Source: Datisca glomerata | Taxonomy: Eukaryota; Streptophyta; Magnoliopsida; Cucurbitales; Datiscaceae | Assembly (NCBI GenBank): GCA_003255025.1 | Contig: QANY01005678.1 | Location: 260,703-324,702, forward strand | Length of the DNA: 64,000 nucleotides | Direction of reading: 5' to 3' | Shown: in pieces, positions 10,508-20,098 of the stretch | Position numbering within the stretch: position 1 is the stretch's first letter | How the letters are laid out: each line of letters begins with the position of its first letter | Program-made: the position numbers and the translations under genes | Notes under the pieces: generated by a model | Database searches by the model: none | Told to the model about the DNA's origin: nothing | The model's input: the letters and a program-made list of their open reading frames with translations, nothing else

Positions 10508-11467
10508 TGTAGATACAAGGGTGTCGCGTGGGCGAGGTGCATGAATGGTCTAGTCCTAGCTTGTGACCGGAACAAAGCCTGAGAACGTCGAGGAGGATGT
10601 CGGGAGGTGAAATGGGAGCACTCTAGACACTCAAGGGTGGTGACAAATGCTTGCTCTCTCTATCTAGAGGTGGGAGTTTCTCACTCTAGAAATGTGATCT
10701 CCTCTCTCTAAAGTGTTAGCTTATCTCTCTAAATTTTCAATCCCCACAAATGAAGGATGAGTCCTCTTTTTATAGGTGAACAAAAGGAGGGGGACCATTG
10801 CAACTAATCAAGGATTAGTTGCAAGCTCGCCAATCAAATCACGCAACCTAAGCTGACTGATCATGCTTAAGTGAGTAAGAGGAGGATTACACATGAGCCA
10901 ATCGGGTGTCGCCATGTGGATCTTTCAGTAAGGACCATGATCTAGGAAGAACACGCCTAGCCGGTGAGGTGCGACGACGATGTTCAACCAACGCCTCCTT
11001 TACAAGCTCTCAAACAAAACCCCTCCCCATAGTGGAGGGTAGTACACCCTCAATGTCTAAAGTGATCGTACCGAGGACGTATGTCCCCCGTCTAGTACAA
11101 CATAGCCTCGCCCCTAATCTTGCCATTCCATAACCTCCCGAACGTTCCCAGGAAACCATACGTCCACCCGTCTTTGTCAGTTGACTTTGTGGTTTATGAT
11201 GTGATGACTCGTTGTGATAGTTTAGTGATGTGTCTATAAGTTGAATTATGGAAGGTGATCAATACACCTCCATGGTACACCCATGAGGGTGACATCAATG
11301 GTGCTACTGTAGAGGTGACACCCCATGGTGCTGCGATGAGGACGACCCCCATGGGTACCTCAGTAGCGGCACCTCAAGGGGTGAACCTCAGCGGTGACAC
11401 TCCATGGTACATCGTAATAGTTACTCTTTGTGGTATTCAACGTTAAGGTTGTCAACCCTCGTGTACA
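10508..11467 (-). repeat. 5' LTR of the Tat element
   Basis: 960 bp; on the minus strand it begins TGTACACGAGGG and ends GTATCTACA. Its promoter TATA box is at about 10766-10776 (minus strand TATAAAAAG). The right boundary was set from the 5-bp flank CCATT (11468-11472), which matches CTATT at 1161-1165, and because the LINE frame resumes exactly there. Confidence 0.75.
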
Positions 11468-11968
11468 CCATTAAAGCTCATCCCACCTCCTCCATTGTTT
11501 TAAGTCGACCTCGTGCGGATTTCAATCCCAAAGAGCGCAACCGATACCACCCTTTAAATCGTATTCTTTCCAAGAAGCATCAACATGGACCTCTATAATT
11601 GAGAAACAGAATCAAGACGAGGATCACCCTAAGAGAATAAGAAACTTATTACTCACGAAAAAATTTATCCTGAAACTCCTCTATCATCCGGTTAGTAAGA
11701 GCAATTGCTTCTCTTGATCAATCTCTATATCCTTAAAGCATTTTGCATTTTCATAGTTTCCATAAACCAAAACATAACCATTGGAATAAACCATTATCTT
11801 TTTGCTCCTATTGTGGGTTTAGAATTTCCTACCATACCTCAACTTATGTGTGGCCTGGAATCAGTTTTGGTCAGAAACCTAGAGGGTAGGAAAACCAGAA
11901 AGACTTCACAAAAGGGCATTTAAGAAATATATGAGTAACACATTCTCTATTAAAACCATAGGTGCAAT
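11468..11968 (-). pseudogene. LINE middle segment: zf-RVT end and RNase H start
   Basis: Minus strand. From 11968 the text ECVTHIFLKCPFVKSFWF gives the His/Cys end of a zf-RVT domain. At about 11610 VHVDASWKEYDLKGGIGCAL is the RNase H start, with its first Asp. The frames are degenerate between them. It continues the zf-RVT at 17990-18145 (across the copia element) and the RNase H at 859-1165 (across the Tat element). Confidence 0.7.
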
Positions 11969-11970
11969 AC

Positions 11971-12734
11971 TGTTGGAATCGTAGAGCAATACTAAAAATA
12001 AAATACTTGGACTAAATTTCAATAGAATGATTATAACTGAATTATAACAACTGAACTATTATAGAACAATTAAATGAAAAATTATAGACGGGAAAACAAA
12101 AATTAAGCCGGAAGAGGCTTGCTAAAACAATGTCCTAAAGACGGATTTTCACCCACCACGGTTTGCTTGGAGACTACGGTGAATGTCTCTACACGATACA
12201 ACAACCATGGTCGAAGACGTAGCAAATGAATGATTCGATCCTTCAGAACTGAACGGTATTTCTTTCTCCCTTTGTTGACTCACGGGAAAACACTTAAGGA
12301 AAATGGATGAAATTGATTTCCACTTTTCCTTCATAAATGCTTAAGAAAAATGGACCAAAATTGATGCCTTTTATCTTCTTTAATTAACGCCAAAAAGTGG
12401 TAGTTTCAAAGGTTTCCACTATGGAATCACATCCTGCCCATATTAAGAGAGGATGGTTTTTTAACCACTTCGTGGACAGAGTGCAATCGATGGGTAGTTT
12501 CCTTAAAAACTACCCTTTATATAATGGACGTGTGGTGTTAACTTAGTCTACGTAATTATACATCCTCAACTACTAATACACATCATCAAATATGTGTCAA
12601 AAAATTAGAGCTCCACTTTACATGTGGCAGACTTATTTTCTACTCACATTATCTTTTCCTTTTAATTTTCATTTACACAATTACACTTAGCTTAGCTTTA
12701 CTTAATAAAAAATCTAGCTCAAGTATCTCCAACA
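11971..12734 (-). repeat. 3' LTR of first copia element
   Basis: 764 bp, highly similar to 17189-17986, with the same TGTTGG/CCAACA ends. The neighbouring minus-strand GGGAGAT is the polypurine tract. Confidence 0.9.
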
Positions 12735-13306
12735 ATCTCCCACATAAATGAAAATGTCCTAGACAGACAATGTCATCAGGAGAAAGAAAACATATGAGTT
12801 TTGCCTTAGGAGAGGTGTCTTTTGGACTTGAACCTTCCTTAGTGATGATATATCGGATTTATTCTAAAGAACAGTGAATAACATTCTTGAACTATCCTTC
12901 CTATGAAAGAAATCAAGATAATAAATCTCACACTCAACTCATCTTAATACGTTCGAGTTCATAAGTTTTTGTTCATTTTGGTCCTGAACATTTATCATGT
13001 CTCATGAGAGTTTTAGAAAGATTGAGCCTTGTACTCTCTCATAGAAGTGACCCCACTTCTACTCTCACATATGTGACAATGATTAAGAGTATTATGTCTA
13101 TACTCCCCTTGCAAGTAAGATATCAACGTCATTAAATACTAAATATACTTTTTTATCGTCGATTAACAACACACTTTCATTACATCATAGGAATGGGAAG
13201 AAACAAAGTTTCTTTGTGCGTTACGTGAATCATTACTGCCAATTTTCCGATTGAACCTAGATCTTGGGATCTTTAGTCAACTAGGTTAGGTTCCCACTTG
13301 AATGAT
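12735..13306 (-). other. copia 3' untranslated region
   Basis: Lies between the RNase H stop and the polypurine tract of the copia element. No frame or structure of its own was recognised. Confidence 0.5.
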
Positions 13307-14270
13307 TCATTGAATAGGCTTTAAGACTATTCCCCCCAATGTCAGCTTTACAAGTTCTTTCGATAATTCTTTTGTCAAAGGATCTGCCAGATTTTCCTTT
13401 GACCTAATAAAGTCAACGGAAATCACATCATTTACGAGAAATTGTTTAATGGTATTATGTCTACGTCTTATGTGTCTAGACTTATCATTATACACATTAT
13501 TATTCACTCTAAATATCATAGCCATATTATCACAGTGTACACATATGGCTGACACAGGCTTCGGTCACACTAAAATGTCTTCCAAAAAAATGTCTAAGCC
13601 ATTCATCCTGTTCGCCAGCCTTGTCGAGTGCTATGAATTCAGATTCCATAGTCGAACGAGCTATACAAGTATACTTTGTAGACTTCCAAGATATAGCTCC
13701 ACCACTTAGGGTAAAAATATATCCGCTCGTGGATTTAGTTTCTAGACTGTCAGATATCCAATCAACATCACTAAATCCTTCCAGCATAGATGGATACGCC
13801 GTATAATGTAATCCATAGTCATTGGTGTACTTCAAGTATCTAAGTACCCTTACCAGAGCATCCCAGTGATCACGTCCAGGATTACTCATATATCTTGCAA
13901 GCCTTCTTACTGAATAGGCAATGTCAGACCTTATGCAATTCATGATATACGTCAAACTTCCAATGATTTGTGAGTACTCCAGTTGAGATACTCCATTCTT
14001 TCTCAACTTACAGTTTGAGTCAAATGGAGTTACAACTGATTTGCTTTCAAATTGGCCAAACTTCTTTAGGATCTTTTCTACATAATGAGATTGTATAAGG
14101 ATATATTCGTTAGAAGTTCGCTTCACTTGAATTCTAAGAATGACATTTATTGGACCTAAGTCTTTCATGTCAAAGTTGAAACTCAACATCTTCTTGGTAG
14201 AAGATATTATACCCTTATTAGTTCCCATTATGAGTATGTCATCTACGTATAGACATACTTTGACAAACAT
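13307..14270 (-). pseudogene. copia RT (second half) and RNase H
   Basis: 14270-13530 reads [18 protein letters not shown] (the YVDD catalytic box), [20 protein letters not shown] and the RNase H start [20 protein letters not shown]. 13555-13307 ends the RNase H with [20 protein letters not shown] and a DPLTKELSKE tail. One frameshift near 13550 splits the RNase H. Confidence 0.85.
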
Positions 14271-14561
14271 GTCACTAGTACCTTTAACGTAAATACATTT
14301 GTCACATTAATTTATTGAGAAGCCATTCGAGAGCATAGTGTGGTCAAATTTTTCATGCTTTCACACCTTAAGTTCATTGCCTTTAGCCACGAACCCTTTA
14401 GGTTGTTCCATGTAGATTTTCTCGTCCATTTCTCCATATAAGAATGCAGTCTTAACATCCATTTGGTGAGTTTCTAAATTATGTATAGCTACAATCGCGA
14501 TCAGCATTCTAATAGAAGTGATCCTCGTCACAGGAGAATATGTATCAAAGAAATCTACACC

Positions 14562-15278
14562 TTATTTCTGTCCATAACCTTTAGCTACCAACCGAGCTTT
14601 GTACTTGTCAATTGTACCGTCTGCTCTAAGCTTCCTTTTGAAAATCCACTTATAGCCTATTGGTTTACTCCTGGGTGGGAGGTCAACTAATATCCAAGTG
14701 TTATTTTGTAAAATGTAATCTATCTGGCTATCAATAGCCTCCTTCCAAAAAGGAGCTACCAGATTTGGTATTGCTTCTTTGTATGTTTGTGGTTCGGCTT
14801 CCTTTAAGTATCTTAGAAACTCTGGACCAAATGAGGTACTCATTCTAGCTAGTTTGCTTTTTCTAGGCTCAGGTTCAGATTCTTCATCAATATGAGCTCT
14901 AGATGTACCTTCATCTACACCTCATTTGCTAGTTTGACTGTGTCTTCCTTCCTTAAAAGGAAACACATTCTCAAAAAATTCAGCATTAAAAGACTCCATA
15001 ATAATGTTGGTACTTATGTTAGAAATTTGTGACTTAATTATCAAAAATCTATATGCAACACTGTTACATGCATATCCAATAAAAATACAAACAATAGTCT
15101 TAGGTCCATGCTTGACTCTCTTTAGCAATGATACTTGTATATTTGCGAGACACCCCCACACTTTTAGGATTTTATAGGAAGGCGATTCCCCTTTCCACTC
15201 TTCATAAGGAGACTTGTTAGTCTTCTTATGTGGAATCTTGTTCAGTATAGTGTTTGTCGTAAGCAATGCCTCCCCCAC
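14562..15278 (-). pseudogene. copia integrase end and RT start
   Basis: 15278-14922 shows the late integrase segment (NKIPHKKTNKSPYEEWKG, WGCLANI). 14843-14562 begins RT (WKEAIDSQIDYILQNNTWIL, GYKWIFKRKLRADGTIDKYK, ARLVAKGYGQ). Between RT pieces, 14271-14561 continues RT in broken frames. Stops separate the frames. Confidence 0.85.
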
Positions 15279-15534
15279 AAATTATGGGGTAGTCAATAAC
15301 TGTTCAACATACGGTTCACCATATATTTCAGAGTTCTATTTTTTTCTTTCAGCCAACCCATTCTGTTGAGGCGTGTAAGGTGTTGTAGTCTGATGCACTA
15401 TGCCATGATGAGCGCAGAATTTAGATAACGTTGTGGAGTCATATTCTCCACCTCTGTCAGATCTAAGCACCTTTATTTTATTTCCAAGTTGAATTTCAAC
15501 TTCAAATTTCTATGCCTTAAACATATCCAAAGTC

Positions 15535-16392
15535 TCAAGAATGCAACAAATATACATAGTAGAATTTACAAAAATCATCAATGAGTGTTACAAAGTATTT
15601 TCTGCTACTTCTACTAGGTGAAAATTTCATGCCGCATCTATGTATTAATCCTAATAATTCACTATCTCTTTCTACTGATTTAAACGATTTTATAGTGAAT
15701 TTGGATTCAACACATATTTTACATTTATGTCCTTTTTCTATGTCAAATTTAGGTAATAAATCTAAGTTCATCATTCTTTGCATAGATTTCATATTTACGT
15801 GACATAATCTAGCATGCCAAATATCACATAACTCAATAATATAAACAGAAGATGTAGATTTTCTATTAATTGAAGCAGGAATTACAGCAGAAACGTTAAG
15901 CTTAAACATACCATCTACCGCATATCCCTTACCCACAAGCATCCATCCTTTAGTTAAAACAAAGTTGTCAGATTCAAATACAAGTTTAAATCCACTCTTA
16001 CATAAGAAGGATCCTGAAACCAAATTCCTACGAATGTTTGGTACGTGGAGGACGTCGATGAGAGTGAGTTGTTTACCTGAGATAAACTTCAATGGCACTT
16101 TTCCTTTCCCTTTCACATCAGCCACATCGGCATTTCCCATGTACAATTTTTCTCCTTCAACTTCTTCATAAGTTGAAAATAGACTTTTGTCACCACAGAT
16201 GTGTCTAGTAGCAGCAGTATCAACCCACCAACTCGTGGTATTAGTGACAATGCACAATTCATAAATTGTCGCACATAGGTCACGCATCTCGGTCCCATTA
16301 ACCATGTTCTTGTGACCATTTTTAGGGTTTACCACCGCGTGGTCCTTTTTGAATCGGTAGTCTTTTACTTTGTGACCGGCTTTACCGCACAC
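15535..16392 (-). pseudogene. copia zinc knuckle, protease and integrase start
   Basis: 285 codons. MCGKAGHKVKD is the remains of a CCHC knuckle. SWWVDTAATRHICGDK is the protease (D-T-A in place of D-S-G). GAG-pre-integrase follows with CDIWHARLCHVNMKSMQRM and CKICVESKF, then the first catalytic Asp at FVTLIDDFCKFYYVYLL. 15279-15534 carries the integrase core in broken frames. Confidence 0.85.
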
Positions 16393-16454
16393 CTAGCAAT
16401 TACCCTTGATCTGTGTATTTCTCATACCTTTGTTGACGTTTCCGCTATCGTAGC

Positions 16455-17164
16455 TCATAGCATTTCTTTAAAGCTTTTTGGTTTTCTCTTTCCGGTTTCA
16501 ACAATGTTCGCTTTCATCTCCATGGAATACGAAAGTAGCATCTTGTGTTCATTCTTCTGGTTGTCTTCTTTGATACGCAGATGAAACACAAGATCCTCCA
16601 TCGTCATGTCCTTTCGCTTATGCTTCAAGTAACTCTTGAACACTTTCCAGGACAAAGGAAGTTTCTCAATCATAGCGCCACTTGGAATGATTCGTTGATT
16701 GTTATTCCCTCGTTGATCAGTTCACTGAATAGGATCTGGAGCTATTCAACATGAATAATCACTTTATGAATTTATTTGCCCCAACGTCCTCAGTCTTATA
16801 CTTTTTCTCCAACGCTTCCCATAAATCCTTTGATGTCTTGAACGACGAGTAGACATTATAGAGACTGTCAACAAGATCGTTCAGGATGTAGTTTCGATAG
16901 AGAAAATCGGAATGCTTCCATGTTTCCTGGGCAGATATCGTTTCCTTAGTTTGTTTCCCAATCGGTGTGACAGGACATTTTTCTGAATGTGTGCGAGATT
17001 GAGTGTTGTCAGATTGAACACCATATTCTGTTGCCATCTCTTGAAATATTCCCCTTAAACTTCTCTGGTTTCTCAGCACGAGGAACATCGTGTGATTTCT
17101 GCAGAACAATGATTGTTTTCTCAATGCGGGGAATAGCTGTCATAGCTTCAGTGTCTTGCTCCAT
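16455..17164 (-). pseudogene. copia gag
   Basis: Gag starts at an ATG ending at 17164, 25 bases inside the 5' LTR, with MEQDTEAMTAIPRIEK. It continues through DLVDSLYNVYSSFKTSKDLW and ALEKKYKTEDVG (typical UBN2-type copia gag) to EKLPLSWKVFKSYLKHKRKD. Frameshifts at about 16760-17060 break it. Confidence 0.8.
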
Positions 17165-17188
17165 CGATTTGAAAATTCATCTTTAGAT

Positions 17189-17986
17189 TGTTGGAATCGT
17201 AGAGCAACACGAAAAAAGAAAGTACTTGGATTAAATTTTAACAGAATGATTACAACTGAATAATAACAACTGAACTATTATAGAATAATTAAACGAAAAA
17301 TTATAGACGAAACACAGAAATTAAGTCGGCAGAGGTTTGCTCAAGCAATGTCCTTAAGATGGATTTTCACCATTCATAGTTTTCTTCGAGACTACGATGA
17401 ACGTCTCTGCATGATACAACCACCGTGATCGAAGACGTAGCAAACGAATGCTTCGATACTTCAGAATTGAATGGTATTTCTTTCTCCCTTTGTTGACTCG
17501 CGGGAAAACACTTAAGGGAAATCTACGAAATTGATTTCCACTTTTCCTTCGTAAATGCTTAAGAAAAATGGACCAAAAATTGATGCGTTTTCTCTTTTGT
17601 AATTGACGCCGAAAAGTGGTATTTTCAAACGTTTCCATTATGGAGTCACATTCTACCCATATTAAGAGAGAGACGATTTTTTATCTACTTGGATAAAACC
17701 ACACCTTCCCTTAATTACACGAAGGTGGAAGAGTGCAGTCGATGGACAGTTTCCTTAGAATCTGCCCTCTATATAATGGACATGTGATATTGACTTGGTC
17801 TACGCAATTATACATTCTCAACTGGTAATACACATCATCAAACATGTGTCAAAAAATTGGAGCTCCACCTAACATGTGGTAGACTTATTTTCTACTCACA
17901 TTGTCTTTTCTTTTTAATTTCCATTCACACACTTACACTTAGCTTAGTTTTACTTAATAAACATCTAAACTCAATTAGCTCCAACA
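17189..17986 (-). repeat. 5' LTR of first copia element
   Basis: 798 bp with TGTTGG/CCAACA ends. No clear initiator-Met primer site (TGGTATCAGAGC) follows its inner end, where ATCTAAAGATG stands instead. The site is mutated, or another primer was used. Confidence 0.9.
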
Positions 17987-17989
17987 ACT

Positions 17990-18145
17990 TGCAATCTATA
18001 TTGATCCCATGACGAACCAAAATAGTTTTGCTTGTAAGAAAATTGTTGAGAAAGCGCCATAAAAAATCACGAATCTTAGGGGTATATGAGCTATCCAAAT
18101 AGAGGCACATGCCTGACACTGAAGAAGAAGAGTATTTATACATGG
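17990..18145 (-). pseudogene. LINE zf-RVT domain, N-terminal part
   Basis: The minus strand reads SSYTPKIRDFLWRFLNNFL, TSKTILVRHGINIDC, the typical opening of the zf-RVT domain near the C-terminus of plant LINE ORF2. It continues in frame at 11968 once the copia element and one copy of the TGCAAT duplication are removed. No LINE reverse transcriptase is found upstream, so the copy is 5' truncated. Confidence 0.75.
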
Positions 18146-18783
18146 ATTTTTGTCCCTGACATACCTGTTGGGTCCACCCGCCCTGGTCGGACCACCGTGA
18201 TTATTCTCGTAACCGTCAAGTCTAGTGGCAAGACTTGGACGAACCCTTACCGCCTTGAGAATGAATTGGAGGTATATGGCTTGGTAGGATTAGGATGGGG
18301 TTTGTCGTGTTAGTCCGCCGCCACAACCTCCTCAGTAGGCTTTAAATGCGTTGTCTTCTCATTGAGGATGCGCCTAGAGACACATGACGGTGTCCTATAC
18401 GTTGATTTTTGATTTTTACATACGCTTGACAATCATTCATTGTCTATCATAAAATAGAGTTTATCCCTCACTTTCTATGTAAACGGGCTTAACACTCCAA
18501 TGGAGAGGGCTATATATTTTACATTTAGACAAACATTTCTCATGAAACTCACACACTCTCTCTCACTCACTCATTAAGCTTCATATAAAAAATCAGCGTA
18601 GCCAGCACCATGACTAATACCTCCTTGACAATCGCAATGAGGTATGATTACAGGTGATTGTCACCGTCTAGATCGCTGAGGATGCTCATCCTTTTCTCAC
18701 ACTAGACTTCCACATTCTCATAACTATTCCGGTGACTAGAGGACTCTTTGATCATTACAAGGTTCAAAATCCACCCCCTAAAG
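18146..18783 (+). repeat. Tat-like LTR fragment
   Basis: No gene. A TATA-like GGCTATATATTTT is at about 18508-18520. The phrase CCGGTGACTAGAGGACTCTTTGATC at about 18730 and a primer-site-like ATTGGTGACTCTAC at 18784 resemble the R/U5 end and primer site of a Tat-type LTR read on the plus strand. Only one LTR piece is seen, so the assignment is tentative. Confidence 0.4.
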
Positions 18784-18930
18784 ATTGGTGACTCTACTTA
18801 GAAGTCGTTTATTAAAGGAAAGCTTAAAAGGAAAGCTTCAATGGTTGAACGTGAGAGGTATATTGGTGACTCTACTTAGAAGTCGTTTGTTAAAGGAAAG
18901 CTTCAATGGTTTAACGTGCTAGGTTATGTG
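18784..18930 (+). repeat. tandem duplication of primer-site-like segment
   Basis: ATTGGTGACTCTACTTAGAA followed by GTCGTTT[A/G]TTAAAGGAAAGCTT occurs at 18784 and again at 18862, 78 bp apart. Both copies continue into CAATGGTT[G/T]AACGTG. The second lacks about 12 bp (AAAAGGAAAGCTT-type). The first 14 bases resemble the Tat primer-binding site TGGCGACTCCAC. Confidence 0.7.
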
Positions 18931-19591
18931 GGTGATATGTTATGTGCCTTTTACTCTTCACGGGCAAGTTTGCTATCTCATCTTCTGCAAAATGTTCTAA
19001 AGCATTTACTAAAGAGTCCACAATATTTTAGTTCTTTCGGTTCGTTGGGGGAAATGGAAAATTTGATGGAATCGAGTAAAATTTCTCCTTATCGTGTTGT
19101 GATGAAGAAAAGGAGGGCGAAGGAATGTGGAAGAATTCTCTACTTTCACGAACAGATTTTCCATAGAGCTTCTGAAGAAGGATCAACAATGGAGCAGAAA
19201 TTCCAGATCTGGAATTATTTTTTAGATTAAAAAAATTAGATCTGGATAATAATATTCAGAACATTGACGGCTGATATTTTTTTCTAATCCCAGCCATTTT
19301 GGGTGCGCGAATCTCTTCCCTAAATCTGCTGTGTGAATAACCTTGAGACGCTATCACATGAGTCGTCGTGCTTGTTGGACGTCGCTAAAATCACCGCCGA
19401 TTTAGTCGGCATCATTTCCGTTCGGGGTCCCAATTTCAGGAAGGAAATTGGTCAGATCTTAGTTCTTCAGAAGCATGCCTGGACAAACCCAAATTGAAAA
19501 GAAAGCAGAGATTAAAAGGGTACTACAAGTTTTCTCAACTCTGTAATGCCAAAGGGATAGACTCATTTCGCTCAACCTTTTGTATCCGAGC
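18931..19591. other. unrecognised stretch with a 104-codon frame
   Basis: A plus-strand open frame at 18916-19230 reads GYVGDMLCAFYSSRASLLSH and ends GSTMEQKFQIWNYFLD. It may be leader or gag sequence of the Tat-like fragment before it, but I do not recognise it. 19231-19591 looks like the leader of the receptor-kinase fragment that follows. Confidence 0.25.
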
Positions 19592-19806
19592 ATGAGAATG
19601 CTGTCACTTTGGTCATTCTCATTCTATTTTGTGCTGCATTTGTTCTTTCTTGGAATTACTGTGGTGTCCCCAGCAAATGAGGCAGAGATTTTGCTCAAAT
19701 TTAAAACTAGCATTACAGATGATTCCTATAAGAACTTGAGGACATGGGTCTTGAGTGAGGATCCTTGCGAAAACTACAGTGGTGTGCTTTGTAACTCAGA
19801 CGGATT
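19592..19806 (+). pseudogene. LRR receptor-like kinase, first ~70 codons only
   Basis: The first in-frame ATG is at 19592. It encodes a hydrophobic signal peptide (SFSFYFVLHLFFLGITVVSP, ~residues 7-26). Next is an LRRNT_2 cap with EAEILLKFKTSI, LRTWVLSEDPCENYSGVLC and NSDGF, including the W..(x)DPC...W/Y.GV.C pattern. This is the start of a plant LRR receptor-like kinase, nearest by eye to the At1g12460/At1g62950 type. Similarity ends abruptly at about 19806, with no leucine-rich repeats or kinase beyond, where repeat-like sequence begins. It is a truncated copy, caused by insertion, deletion or capture. A pollen-receptor-kinase origin is the alternative. Confidence 0.6.
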
Positions 19807-20098
19807 CACCAAGGCGCCTTTAACCCCAAAATCCCACTTCAATCTAAGTCCATATCTTATCCCGCCTTTAACCTCTGGTCTACAGATATTCCAAGCCGGC
19901 CTCCACCTTCATCAAGCCCATGACTGATTTCACCAAAGGCGCCAGTCCTCCAATTCAACAACGGGCTTCATCAAAGCGGCGCACCCACTAACAACTCGCC
20001 TATGTTGTTTCAGCCTGCTTTCAAGGCCCTCTATCATGGTCGAGACCATATCCTTCCTTCAAGGCGTCTCTATAAATAAAGGCCTAATTAGGAGCATA
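19807..20098 (+). repeat. possible LTR-end fragment
   Basis: GC-richer than its surroundings, with repeated AAGGCGCC, TTTAACC and TTCATCAA phrases. Near the end is a TATA-like CTCTATAAATAAAGGCC (about 20069-20085), as in an LTR promoter. Single copy in the window, so the assignment is tentative. Confidence 0.3.

Larger units (their letters stand above)
1166..11467 (-). mobile_element. Ty3/gypsy LTR retrotransposon, Tat lineage
   Basis: A ~10.3-kb element read on the minus strand. The order is 5' LTR (10508-11467), primer-binding site (10488-10505), gag, protease, reverse transcriptase, RNase H, a second RNase H, integrase, tandem repeats, antisense frames and 3' LTR (from 1166). A second (archaeal-type) RNase H between the pol RNase H and the integrase marks the Tat group (Ogre/Retand/Tat). 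LTR termini read TGTA...TACA. The flanks are CTATT at 1161-1165 and CCATT at 11468-11472, a 5-bp target duplication with one transition. The coding frames are broken by stops and frameshifts, so the copy is dead. It sits inside a LINE RNase H domain. Confidence 0.85.
11971..17986 (-). mobile_element. Ty1/copia LTR retrotransposon, first copy
   Basis: A ~6-kb element on the minus strand. 5' LTR 17189-17986, gag, protease, integrase, reverse transcriptase, RNase H, 3' LTR 11971-12734. LTRs start TGTTGG and end CCAACA. Integrase before RT is the copia order. A polypurine tract (GTGGGAGAT) precedes the 3' LTR. The duplicated flank TGCAAT lies at 11963-11968 and 17990-17995. Several frameshifts and stops make it defective. 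The protease and RT text looks Tork-like, but I would not fix the lineage. Confidence 0.9.
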
